NCBI GenBank assembly: GCA_030040815.1
Contig: JASHSZ010000705.1
Coordinates: forward strand, 1 to 13,533
DNA length: 13,533 nt
Source: Streptosporangiaceae bacterium
Lineage (GTDB): Bacteria; Actinomycetota; Actinomycetes; Streptosporangiales; Streptosporangiaceae
Direction: 5' to 3'
Shown: piece after piece, positions 1 to 6,495 of the stretch
How the letters are laid out: the number at the start of each line of letters is the position of its first letter
Position numbering within the stretch: the first letter of the stretch is position 1
The notes under the pieces: generated by a model
Told to the model about the DNA's origin: nothing
What the model saw: the letters and a program-made list of their open reading frames with translations, nothing else
The model's database searches: none
Position numbers and translations under genes: made by a program

Positions 1-657
1 ACCGACGCCGCGCTGGCGCTCATCCTCGTCGTCGTGGCGGTGGCGGCGTTCGGTTCCCGGCCCGCAGGCCTCCTGGCCGCGCTGTCCGCGGCCGTCTGGT
101 TCGACTTCTTTCTCACCCGCCCGTATGAGCGCTTCTCGATCACGAGGACCAGCGACATCGAGACGACCGTGCTGATCCTCGTCATCGGCGTGGCCGTCAC
201 CGAGATCGCCGTGTGGGGCCGGCGCCAGCAGCTCGCCGCTACCAGGCGGGCAGGCTACCTGGCGGGTATCAACCTGGCGGCCGGGGCGGTGGCCGGCGGC
301 GGCTCGGCGTCAGCCCTGATCGACGAGGTGTCTCGCCGCCTCGTGCGGCTGCTTTCGGCGCGAGAGTGTCGCTTCGAGCACGGTGTCGCGGGACTCGGCA
401 GACCGGCCAGGCTGCGGCAGGACGGCCAAGTGGTGACGCCGGATCAGCGAGTCCTCGCGGTCGAGCGAGACGGCATGCCCGCCACCACCGAGTTGCTCGT
501 CGAGAATCACGGCGTACTGCGTGGCCGGTTCCTGCTGACCGCCGAGCCAGGCGCCCGACCTACCATTGAGCAGCGGCTCGTCGCAGTGGCCTTCGCCGAC
601 CAGGTCGGCGCGGCGCTCGCGGCCGACGGCCCGGTGCGACCCGGCGTAACAAGCTAG
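1..657 (+). CDS. DUF4118-type membrane sensor-like protein, 5' truncated
   Basis: The frame is open from the first base and ends at TAG 655-657, leaving 218 residues with the N-terminus outside the window. Hydrophobic segments lie at about residues 4-18, 21-36 and 55-70. The middle of this module has the FFLTRPYERFSI pattern typical of the KdpD/DUF4118 membrane domain, where a short loop follows a helix ending in FDFF. A basic stretch (about 72-82) and an Ala-rich helix follow. The remaining soluble part, beginning SALIDEVSRRLVRLL, resembles a degenerate GAF-like domain and ends on a helix. No histidine-kinase catalytic region follows before the stop, so this is not a complete KdpD-like kinase. 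A role in membrane-linked sensing is inferred from the domain only. The stop is followed by a possible terminator, and the next gene has its own promoter. Confidence 0.75.
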   Translation, partial: TDAALALILVVVAVAAFGSRPAGLLAALSAAVWFDFFLTRPYERFSITRTSDIETTVLILVIGVAVTEIAVWGRRQQLAATRRAGYLAGINLAAGAVAGGGSASALIDEVSRRLVRLLSARECRFEHGVAGLGRPARLRQDGQVVTPDQRVLAVERDGMPATTELLVENHGVLRGRFLLTAEPGARPTIEQRLVAVAFADQVGAALAADGPVRPGVTS

Positions 658-663
658 GGCCGT

Positions 664-706
664 CCGCGGCAGGCACTCCGAATGGGTGCGCCTGCGCTTA
701 CCGCGG
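664..706 (+). terminator. candidate terminator after the DUF4118 gene
   Basis: Just after the stop, GCAGGC (669-674) can pair with GCCTGC (690-695), flanked by two CCGCGG blocks (664-669 and 701-706) that can also pair with each other. There is no T-run, which is common for actinobacterial terminators. The fold was judged by eye only. Confidence 0.35.
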
Positions 707-736
707 CGAAGCAGGGCCGAGCCACCACGTTCCTCC

Positions 737-765
737 TTCATTGGTCCGTTAACAGGCCGTATAGT
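737..765 (+). promoter_or_regulatory. candidate promoter of the HAF-repeat gene
   Basis: A TATAGT hexamer at 760-765 lies 17 bases after a weak TTCATT (737-742), which would give a leader of roughly 50 bases. The leader contains a short perfect inverted repeat, GTCCA-AAA-TGGAC at 795-807, just before the ribosome binding site GAGGGGG (about 809-816). The -10 match is good and the -35 is poor. Confidence 0.35.
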
Positions 766-820
766 TCGCTAACATTCGTGGCAGTGGGATTAGCGTCCAA
801 AATGGACTTGAGGGGGTCTT

Positions 821-1732
821 ATGTTGCTCAGAACGTCGCACAAGACCGTGCTGATCGCTGCCACCGGGGCCGTGGCCGCGCTCTTGACGGCCGCAACTTT
901 ACCCGCAGCCGCTGCCTCGACGAATGGGTACGGACGGTTCACGACGATTGACGTCCCTGGCGCTACCGCAACGTACCCCACAATGGCCAATGACCCTGGA
1001 GTGGTCGTCGGCTATTACACCGACACCAACGGCAACACCCACGGCTTCGCCGACCGGGGCGGGCTATTCAGCACGATCAACGATCCGGCGGGGTCGGAAG
1101 GCACGTATGTCTCGGGCATCAACGACGCTGGCGTTGTGACTGGCTACTACTTCGACAGCAACGACAACGGCCACGGCTTCATTGACCGCAGCGGCGTGTT
1201 CACCACGATCGATGACCCGGCCGGCGTCCAGGGCACGTTCCCCACAGCTATCAACAACGCCGGGGTCATCGTGGGCGTCGAGTTCGACGCGAGCGGTGTC
1301 TCCCACGGGTTTATCTACCGATCCGGTACGTTTACCCGATTCGACGCTCCGGCGGGTGTCAATGGCACATCGCTCGGATTCATCAGCGACCTGGGCGCGC
1401 TCACCGGGACCTACTCCGATGCGAACGACGATCTAGTCTCCTTCGTCTACCAAGATGGCAGGTTCACCACGGTCACCGATCCTGCCGCGGCGCCTTACAG
1501 CACCGACATCAGTGCGATCAACGATCTCGGGGTAATCGACGGCACTTACTACGACGCCAACGGCGCGCAACACGGGTTCGTTGACACCGATGGCGTTTTC
1601 ACGACCTTGGATGATCCAGCCGGCGTCAATGCCACCGGGGTCGAGTCCATCAACAACGCCGGAGTGATCGTCGGGTCCTACACCGACCGCAATGGAAACA
1701 TCCACGGGTTCGAGTTCATCCCAGCGGCATAG
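821..1732 (+). CDS. secreted HAF-repeat protein
   Basis: The 303-residue protein starts at ATG 821 behind a strong GAGGGGG site. Residues 1-32 form a Sec-type signal peptide: basic N-region, Ala/Leu core, and an Ala-rich cleavage zone near residues 29-33. The mature part is six tandem units of 43-46 residues (about 38-80, 81-124, 125-168, 169-212, 213-257, 258-303). Each follows GxFTTxDDPAG, then INNAGVIVGxY, then DxxGNxHGF. This matches the extracellular HAF repeat pattern, named for its His-Ala/Gly-Phe motif. Unit 4 is the most diverged and has lost the HGF (VSF instead). The Asp/Asn-rich loops could bind calcium, and a beta-propeller-like or beta-solenoid fold is plausible; both are inferences. 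No catalytic motif, wall-sorting signal or membrane anchor is seen after the signal peptide, so it is probably released. The function is unknown. Confidence 0.85.
   Translation: MLLRTSHKTVLIAATGAVAALLTAATLPAAAASTNGYGRFTTIDVPGATATYPTMANDPGVVVGYYTDTNGNTHGFADRGGLFSTINDPAGSEGTYVSGINDAGVVTGYYFDSNDNGHGFIDRSGVFTTIDDPAGVQGTFPTAINNAGVIVGVEFDASGVSHGFIYRSGTFTRFDAPAGVNGTSLGFISDLGALTGTYSDANDDLVSFVYQDGRFTTVTDPAAAPYSTDISAINDLGVIDGTYYDANGAQHGFVDTDGVFTTLDDPAGVNATGVESINNAGVIVGSYTDRNGNIHGFEFIPAA
932..1729 (+). repeat. six coding tandem repeats of about 132 bases
   Basis: The DNA encoding the HAF units repeats with a period of 129-138 bases. GACCCGGCCGGCGT-like and ATCAACAACGCCGG-like blocks recur, for example at about 1214-1227 and 1251-1264, and again at about 1613-1626 and 1650-1663. 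The units are clearly diverged at the DNA level, so this is an old expansion, not a recent one. Confidence 0.75.
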
Positions 1733-1778
1733 ACCTGGGAAAAAAAATTAGCGGGTGGTATGCCGGGCGGTGATCGCC

Positions 1779-1799
1779 GGGGAGCAGTACCTGCCCCCC
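1779..1799. terminator. hairpin between convergent genes
   Basis: GGGGAGCAG (1779-1787) pairs with CTGCCCCCC (1791-1799) across a three-base TAC loop, with one A/C mismatch. It lies between the stops of the HAF gene (+) and dps (-). An eight-A run at 1740-1747, read as a T-run on the minus strand, lies further along for dps transcripts. It may terminate either gene. Confidence 0.4.
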
Positions 1800-1814
1800 G
1801 GGCGTGGATCGATG

Positions 1815-1850
1815 ACGTGGCCCGCGGCATTCGGGCGCCGTCGGCCACGT
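1815..1850 (-). terminator. candidate dps terminator
   Basis: ACGTGGCC (1815-1822) and GGCCACGT (1843-1850) form a perfect 8-bp stem, with an inner GGC/GCC pairing (1826-1828 with 1837-1839). It begins 10 bases past the dps stop codon in the direction of dps transcription. Confidence 0.45.
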
Positions 1851-1859
1851 GACCTGCGG

Positions 1860-2414
1860 TCAGGCGCGCACCAGCGGCGTGTCCACCAGGTGCTCGGCCA
1901 GGAACCAGGCCTGCAGCTCGCCGGTCCGGATCACGTCGGACACCAGCAGGTCGTTGGTGCCGTCGTCACCCATCTCGACCGTCCTGGCCGCCGCGTCGTG
2001 CGCGTCGATGAGGATCGTCTCATGCGCCTCCAGCAGCCGGGATAGCATAGCGGGCACTTCCTCCGCCCCGTTCGGGGGCCGCGGGATGGTCGTGATCTCG
2101 GCGACGTGCCGGGGATCGCCGACGGCCACGCCACCGAGCGTCTGCACCCTTTCGGCGATCAGGTCGACCAGCTCCAGCTGCTCGTCGGCGTGCTTGTCGA
2201 GCAGCAAGTGCAGCTGGTAGAAGGTCGCGCCGCGCATCAGCCAGTGATGCTTCTTGTAGAGGGCGTAGAGAATCTGCGTGTTTGCCAGGACGCGGTTGAG
2301 GCGCTCGCTTGAATACATCCGCGCGTCCTGCGCTAGCCCGATCGGGAACTGCCGGACGGTGCCGAATCGCTGCACCTCGACACCCTGCTGGTGCAGCCAG
2401 GGCTGGCTGCTCAC
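1860..2414 (-). CDS. dps: Dps-family ferritin-like DNA-protection protein
   Basis: This protein of 184 residues (start GTG at 2414) belongs to the Dps family, which forms 12-subunit shells that oxidise and store iron and can coat DNA during starvation or peroxide stress. All five ferroxidase ligands can be placed by the spacing known from E. coli Dps: H57 (in KKHHW), H69, D73, D84 and E88 (in LIAERVQTLGG). The C-terminal motif DDGTNDLLVSDV followed by AEHLVDTPLVRA is typical of the actinobacterial branch. The frame stays open upstream to 2684, but those codons give a Ser/Arg-rich string with many A-ending codons, unlike a gene here. GTG 2414, which begins SSQPWLHQQG, is therefore preferred, although its ribosome binding site (GGCGAG) is weak. 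A small coding frame ends 25 bases upstream, suggesting co-transcription. Confidence 0.85.
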   Translation of the reverse strand: MSSQPWLHQQGVEVQRFGTVRQFPIGLAQDARMYSSERLNRVLANTQILYALYKKHHWLMRGATFYQLHLLLDKHADEQLELVDLIAERVQTLGGVAVGDPRHVAEITTIPRPPNGAEEVPAMLSRLLEAHETILIDAHDAAARTVEMGDDGTNDLLVSDVIRTGELQAWFLAEHLVDTPLVRA

Positions 2415-2439
2415 GGCTCGCCGGGCGCGGCCGTTGCCC

Positions 2440-2597
2440 TCACCGGCGGACCGGCGCGCGGTCGGCCTCGACACGGTCCTGGATGTCGTTCTCGATGTCG
2501 ATCTGGATGTGGTCCTCGACGAGCTCGATGCACGCGATGAGCGCGCGCTGGATCTGGCCGATGGGCGCGTGCCGGTACCGGACTGCCGTGGTGGCAT
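2440..2597 (-). pseudogene. small hypothetical gene upstream of dps, frameshifted at its start
   Basis: From about 2595 down to TGA 2440-2442 one minus-strand frame has almost exclusively G or C at third codon positions. It encodes about 51 residues, starting ATTAVRYRHAPIGQ and containing an amphipathic helix (LIACIELVEDHIQIDI). This is the coding frame by codon use. No ATG, GTG or TTG starts it. However, an ATG at 2597 with a strong GGGGGAGGG site 7 bases upstream sits exactly at its beginning, one register off. One extra base after that ATG would restore an intact gene of about 52 codons. I read this as a small gene with a one-base deletion, or an equivalent sequence error, just after its start. 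The family is not recognised. It would be co-transcribed with dps. Confidence 0.5.
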
Positions 2598-2759
2598 GGT
2601 TGAGCCCTCCCCCGCTGAGCTGCTGCCCTTGGTCAAGGCAGATGCCCCTGCGACGTGATCGCCAAACGGCTGCAGCCTCGCCACGACGGCGAGAGCACGA
2701 CATGCGAGAACACCACCCGCGCACGGTGCGTACCGGGAGCGCCGGCACCCTGACCCGGT

Positions 2760-3404
2760 CTAGCCGCGAGCCTGCGCTGCCACCGATGCGAGTGCCGCCT
2801 CGATGACCTCAGCCGACACGACGGCGACCTCGTCGGGCGAGCGGCCGAGATCACCCGCGAGCGACTGCGTCGTGAACCCGGACAGCTGAACGGCTACAGC
2901 GTCGACCAGCCACCGCGGCGGCTGGCCCTGCCCGTGGCGCGCCCGCCAGAGCAGCTCGGTCACACTGGCGGCGAACCGGTTCCGGCTGTCCCGGCACTCC
3001 GCTGCCACCATGGCGAGGTCGCCCGACAGGTCCGCTGCCTGCAGGCCGACGAGGTCCCAGAAGACCCGGCCATTACCCGCGTTGAGCCGGTGGGTCACGG
3101 CGAGCAGTTCCGGCAGCCAGCCCCGCAGGTCGTCACCCGCCGGCGGGGCCGGGATCTGCTCGGCATACCGGCGGATGCCCGCCCTGATGACGGTGACAAA
3201 CAGCGCATCGCGCGTAGCGAAATGCCGGAAGATCGTGCGCCGGCTGACGCCAGCCGCCTCGGCCACATCGTCGACCGTCGCGGCCAGCCCGCGGGCCGCG
3301 AGCACCGAACCTGCAGCGTGTACGATCCGGGCCCGGGCGACCTCGCGCTGCTCGTCGGCGAGCGACGGCGCGCCAGCCGACGCCGCGACACTGCCCTGAA
3401 CCAC
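2760..3404 (-). CDS. TetR/AcrR-family transcriptional regulator
   Basis: A 214-residue protein of usual TetR length. The N-terminal DNA-binding domain spans about residues 23-70. It includes helix-turn-helix TVDDVAEAAGVSRRTIFRHF, whose recognition helix SRRTIFRHF is followed by ATRDALF as in the family. The C-terminal part (about 75-210) is all-helical and variable, as expected for a ligand-binding and dimerisation domain. The start GTG 3404 lies 7 bases past a TAGCAT -10 box with no ribosome binding site, so the message is probably leaderless. The gene is divergent from the flavin monooxygenase, and the gap holds a perfect 18-bp palindrome covering the -35 of this gene. Control of itself and the oxygenase is inferred. 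The ligand is unknown, possibly the oxygenase substrate. Confidence 0.9.
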   Translation of the reverse strand: MVQGSVAASAGAPSLADEQREVARARIVHAAGSVLAARGLAATVDDVAEAAGVSRRTIFRHFATRDALFVTVIRAGIRRYAEQIPAPPAGDDLRGWLPELLAVTHRLNAGNGRVFWDLVGLQAADLSGDLAMVAAECRDSRNRFAASVTELLWRARHGQGQPPRWLVDAVAVQLSGFTTQSLAGDLGRSPDEVAVVSAEVIEAALASVAAQARG

Positions 3405-3411
3405 CCGGCCG

Positions 3412-3441
3412 ATGCTAGCACCGGACCGTTGCCTATGTCAC
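3412..3441 (-). promoter_or_regulatory. tetR promoter (leaderless)
   Basis: Read on the minus strand, GTGACA (3441-3436) is followed after 18 bases by TAGCAT (3417-3412). The GTG start begins 7 bases further on. The -35 hexamer is half of the palindromic operator, which would give autorepression. Confidence 0.5.
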
Positions 3442-3457
3442 TCATGAGTGACAAGAT
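3429..3457 (+). promoter_or_regulatory. monooxygenase promoter
   Basis: TTGCCT (3429-3434) and CAAGAT (3452-3457) are 17 bases apart. The operator fills nearly the whole spacer and overlaps the start of the -10. The predicted transcript start near 3464 lies after the in-frame ATGs at 3435, 3444 and 3456, which supports ATG 3492 as the translation start. Confidence 0.45.
3436..3453. promoter_or_regulatory. perfect 18-bp palindromic TetR operator
   Basis: TGTCACTCATGAGTGACA is a perfect inverted repeat with no spacer. It is centred between the divergent tetR and monooxygenase genes and overlaps core promoter elements of both. Length, symmetry and placement are those expected for a TetR-dimer site. 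Binding itself is inferred. Confidence 0.75.
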
Positions 3458-3491
3458 GACACCGTTGAGTGGCGAAGCGCTGGAGGCGGCG

Positions 3492-5300
3492 ATGACGACG
3501 GAGAGCCCGGCCCGGACCGGCCGCATCGACAAGGAGGCGCTGCGCCGGAAGTACCTGGCCGAGCGCGACAAGCGGCTCCGCCCGGATGGCAACGACCAGT
3601 ACATCCGCCTCACCGGTGAGCTCGCGCACTACCTCGACGACCCCTACACGCCGCGGACGGAGCGGCCACCGCAGAGCGACCACCGCACGGTCGTGTGCGT
3701 CGGCGGCGGGTTTGCGGGCCTAGTGGTCGGCGCCCGGCTGCGGGAGGCTGGCGTCGACGTCCGCATCATCGACAAGGCAGGCGACTTCGGCGGTACCTGG
3801 TACTGGAACCGCTATCCAGGTGCGATGTGCGACACAGCCGCAATGGTGTACCTGCCGCTGCTTGAGGAAACCGGGCACATGCCGACCGAGAAGTACGTGC
3901 ACGGGCCCGAGATCTTGGCGCAGTGCAGGCGCATCGGCGAGCAGTTCGGCCTGTACGACGACGCCTTGTTCCACACCGAGGTCACCGACCTGCGCTGGGA
4001 CGAGGCAAGCTCCCGGTGGATCCTCGAGACAGACCGCGGCGACCGGCTGACCGCGCAGTTCGTTGTGCTCGGCGCCGGGTTGCTGCACGTGGCCAAGCTG
4101 CCGGGGATTGCCGGGATCATGTCGTTCCGCGGGCACTCCTTCCACACCAGCCGATGGGACTACGGCTACACCGGCGGTGACGCCGCGGGCGCGCCGATGG
4201 ATAAGCTGTCGGACAAGCGGGTCGGCATCATCGGCACGGGCGCCACGGCGGTCCAGTGCGTACCCCACCTCGCCGCCGCCGCTGGCGAACTGTACGTCTT
4301 TCAGCGCACGCCATCATCGGTCGACGTCCGCGACAATCACCGCATCGACCCGGACTGGTTCGCACAGATCGCTACGCCCGGCTGGCAGCAGCGCTGGCTC
4401 GAGAACTTTACCTATAACCAGACTGGCCAGCCCGCCGCGGAGGACCTCGTGCAGGACGGCTGGACCGAGATCGCCCGGCGAATGTGGGCCAAGATCGCCA
4501 CGCTCCCGCCGGCGGACCGGAACCCGGCCGGGATGCTGGCCGTCCTTGAGGAATCCGACTTCGAGAAGATGGAAGAGATCCGGGCGCGGACCGACGAGGT
4601 GGTCCGGGATCCGCAAACCGCGCAGCAGCTCAAGGCCTGGTACCGCCAGCTGTGCAAGCGGCCGTGCTTCCACGATGAGTACCTGCAGTCCTTTAATCTG
4701 CCGAACACCCACCTCGTCGACACCGACGGCAAGGGCGTGGAGCGGATCACCGAAACGGGCGTGGTGGCGGCGGGCCAGGAGTATGAACTGGACTGCATCA
4801 TCTACGCCTCCGGCTTCGAGGTCGGCACGCCGTACACCCGGCGATCGGGTTACGATCTGACCGGCCGTGACGGCCGCACGCTGTCCGGCCACTGGGCGGA
4901 CGGGATGCGCACCCTGCACGGCATCCACGCCCGCGGCTTCCCGAACGTCTTCTTCGTGCATCCGTTCCAGGGCGCGAACCTGATCTCCAACGTGCCGCAC
5001 AACATCGTCGACTCGGCAAGGACGATCACGACGGTCGTGAGACACGCGCTTGACCGTGGTTTCGGCGCGGTTGAGGTAACCAAGGACGCTGAGGAAGCAT
5101 GGCTCGAGCTGCTCCAATCCGGGCCCGGCGGCACGCTCGGCGGGCCCGACTGCACGCCCGGTTACTACAACAATGAAGGACAGGAGCTGGGCGCGAACCA
5201 GTGGCTTCCCCGCGGCTATCCGTACGGCGCCAGCGCTTACTTCAGCTACATCGACAACTGGCGGAAGTCCGGCGCGTTCGAGGGGCTGGAGTTCCGCTGA
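3492..5300 (+). CDS. Baeyer-Villiger-type flavin monooxygenase
   Basis: The 602-residue protein starts at ATG 3492, five bases after GGAGG. It is an FAD- and NADPH-dependent oxygenase that would insert oxygen next to a ketone, giving an ester or lactone. FAD-binding Rossmann motif GGGFAG is at residues 71-76, followed by DFGGTWYWNRYPGAMCD (98-114), a block typical of these enzymes. The fingerprint F-x-G-x-x-x-H-T-x-x-W is present as F212, G214, H218, T219, W222, followed by D223 instead of the common Pro. The NADP-binding motif GTGATA is at 248-253. R272 in FQRTP matches the active-site Arg that stabilises the peroxyflavin. The N-terminal extension (LRRKYLAERDKRLRPDG) is characteristic of the ~600-residue subgroup that includes phenylacetone- and steroid-type enzymes. 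The substrate cannot be read from sequence. Repression by the divergent TetR is expected. Confidence 0.9.
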   Translation: MTTESPARTGRIDKEALRRKYLAERDKRLRPDGNDQYIRLTGELAHYLDDPYTPRTERPPQSDHRTVVCVGGGFAGLVVGARLREAGVDVRIIDKAGDFGGTWYWNRYPGAMCDTAAMVYLPLLEETGHMPTEKYVHGPEILAQCRRIGEQFGLYDDALFHTEVTDLRWDEASSRWILETDRGDRLTAQFVVLGAGLLHVAKLPGIAGIMSFRGHSFHTSRWDYGYTGGDAAGAPMDKLSDKRVGIIGTGATAVQCVPHLAAAAGELYVFQRTPSSVDVRDNHRIDPDWFAQIATPGWQQRWLENFTYNQTGQPAAEDLVQDGWTEIARRMWAKIATLPPADRNPAGMLAVLEESDFEKMEEIRARTDEVVRDPQTAQQLKAWYRQLCKRPCFHDEYLQSFNLPNTHLVDTDGKGVERITETGVVAAGQEYELDCIIYASGFEVGTPYTRRSGYDLTGRDGRTLSGHWADGMRTLHGIHARGFPNVFFVHPFQGANLISNVPHNIVDSARTITTVVRHALDRGFGAVEVTKDAEEAWLELLQSGPGGTLGGPDCTPGYYNNEGQELGANQWLPRGYPYGASAYFSYIDNWRKSGAFEGLEFR

Positions 5301-5321
5301 GGCGCGAGACCGCGCGCTTGC

Positions 5322-5348
5322 CGCGTTGTCCTCGCGGCGGGGAACGCG
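5322..5348. terminator. candidate bidirectional terminator
   Basis: CGCGTT (5322-5327) pairs with AACGCG (5343-5348). The stem can extend by three more pairs past one mismatch. It sits between the convergent monooxygenase (stop 5300) and HIT gene (stop 5389) and has no T-run. Confidence 0.35.
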
Positions 5349-5388
5349 AGTCACGATGGCCGATGTCGTGCGTCCGGGCCCGTCGGGG

Positions 5389-5850
5389 CTACCGTTGCCG
5401 GCCAAGCTGCGCGGCCAGCTCGGCCGCCAGCCGGTTCATCTCGTCCTCGCCCACCTGAGCGTCGTCGGCCGCCCCCAGCAGCTGGAAGATGCGCGGGCCG
5501 CGCAGCTCGCGAGCGAGGTCGGGTGGCCGGGGCACTATGTGGAAGTGCACGTGCGCGAACCCCTCGGCCTCGGCGAACTGCGCGATGTACGTCTTCTGAC
5601 AGCCGAGCACCCGGGCCAGCGCGCGGGACAGCCGCACCTGCCAGCTCCCGAGCGCCGCCGCCTCGCCGTCGCTCAGCTCGGCGAGCGCGGTGACGTGCCG
5701 TCGCGGGACGAGGACGAGCCAGCCGGGCACCGCCGAGTTGACCGCGTGCGCGACGCGCCAATGCTGGTCCCCGGCGATGCGCTCCCACGGCGGCGCCTTG
5801 TCTCCCGCGGCCTCCTGGGCGCACGTGTAGCAGTCCGTCGCTGTCGTCAT
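5389..5850 (-). CDS. HIT-family nucleotide-binding protein
   Basis: A 153-residue histidine-triad protein; family members hydrolyse or transfer nucleoside monophosphates from dinucleotide or nucleotide-conjugate substrates. The triad H-x-H-x-H is H100-V-H102-F-H104, followed by IVPRP. The N-terminal CYTC (C7, C10), with H52 in PRRHVTAL and H100, gives the usual structural zinc set of the HinT-like branch. The start ATG 5850 matches the family N-terminus. The frame is open further upstream to 5997, but that part encodes remains of the neighbouring methyltransferase and is excluded. No ribosome binding site is seen. An extended -10 (TGA-CATCAT) ends 7 bases before the ATG, so the message is probably leaderless. 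The exact substrate is not predictable. Confidence 0.85.
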   Translation of the reverse strand: MTTATDCYTCAQEAAGDKAPPWERIAGDQHWRVAHAVNSAVPGWLVLVPRRHVTALAELSDGEAAALGSWQVRLSRALARVLGCQKTYIAQFAEAEGFAHVHFHIVPRPPDLARELRGPRIFQLLGAADDAQVGEDEMNRLAAELAAQLGRQR

Positions 5851-5857
5851 TGCGCCG

Positions 5858-5866
5858 ATGATGTCA
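5858..5866 (-). promoter_or_regulatory. extended -10 promoter of the HIT gene
   Basis: On the minus strand TGACATCAT places an extended -10 (TGn + CATCAT) 7 bases before ATG 5850, consistent with transcription starting at the ATG. Just upstream, TGCGG-TTT-CCGCA (5877-5889) is a perfect 5-bp inverted repeat in the -35 region and may be an operator. Confidence 0.4.
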
Positions 5867-5889
5867 CGACTGATACTGCGGTTTCCGCA

Positions 5890-6477
5890 TGATGCCGGTC
5901 TACCCACGAGGTCGGCACCTTCGCCGCCGAGCTGACCCGGCTCGAACCACTGGCCCAGCATGACCACGCCGGGTCCGACCGGTTCTAAGCCGGCCACCGG
6001 CTGGCTGAAGTCGGCGTTCGCGCCGCCTGGGTCAGGATCGTCTCGGGGTCGCGCAGGTCGGCCAGGATGAAGTCGGTCTTGCCGTCAGGAGTGCTCGTGA
6101 GCAGCGCCCTGGCGCGGGCAAGCACGGCGGGGTCGTTGTCGACGTACACGATCGCAAGTCCGGCGCAAGCCGCTGCGCGACCTCGTGGGCGTTATCTGCG
6201 CTGGGAAGTCCGCTGCCGATGTCCAGGGACTGGCCACGTCATGCTGTCCGGCCGGCACCTGCACGGCGCCGGCGAGGAACCTTCGTGCCGTCCGGGCGAT
6301 GGCCGGCTGGACTGGATTCCCCGCCACGACGGCCTCGGCGGCCGCCCGGTCTGCCGGGTAGTTATCCGTGCCCCAGATCCAGCAGTCCCACACGCGTGCC
6401 GGGCTCGGCACCGAGGTGTCGAAGGTCACCGAATCAGTGCCGGCCGCTGCGGCATCGTTGTGGGACGCCGGTGTCAC
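5890..6477 (-). pseudogene. DUF574-type SAM-dependent methyltransferase pseudogene
   Basis: Fragments of one protein occur in order in different minus-strand frames. Frame 1 (GTG 6477 to about 6233) gives FDTSVPSPARVWDCWIWGTDNYPADR and ARRFLAGAV, the family N-terminus. After a one-base loss comes SLDIGSGLPSADNAHEVAQR, the SAM-binding region. After a second loss near 6153 comes IVYVDNDPAVLARARALL and DLRDPETIL. After a third near 6013 comes DFSQPVA. This joins directly to GLEPVGPGVV near 5995, the family C-terminus, so roughly 90-100 residues are missing (usual length is about 270). The original stop is also gone, and the frame reads into the HIT gene. The three small lesions could be sequencing errors, but the internal deletion cannot. 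The start lies 18 bases after the stop of the MetE-like gene on the same strand. Confidence 0.8.
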
Positions 6478-6495
6478 CGTGCCTTCCGCGATGCG

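Noticed and set aside
932..1729. CRISPR-like or satellite repeat array
   Set aside because: The period of about 132 bases keeps the reading frame and encodes the HAF protein repeats.
2415..2684. N-terminal extension of Dps as a Ser/Arg-rich DNA-binding tail
   Set aside because: Its codons often end in A, unlike every real gene here, while another frame over the same bases has strong G/C third-position bias.
2934..3491. Long upstream extension of the monooxygenase reading frame (open from 2934)
   Set aside because: It runs antisense across most of tetR and through both promoters. The GGAGG-preceded ATG 3492 fits the family N-terminus.
4314..5405. 363-codon minus-strand open frame
   Set aside because: It lies opposite the well-supported monooxygenase and contains no recognisable domain.
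5893..5988. Short plus-strand coding-like fragment ending FAAELTRLEPLAQHDHAG
   Set aside because: It is the reverse complement of the methyltransferase C-terminal remnant, which explains the composition better.
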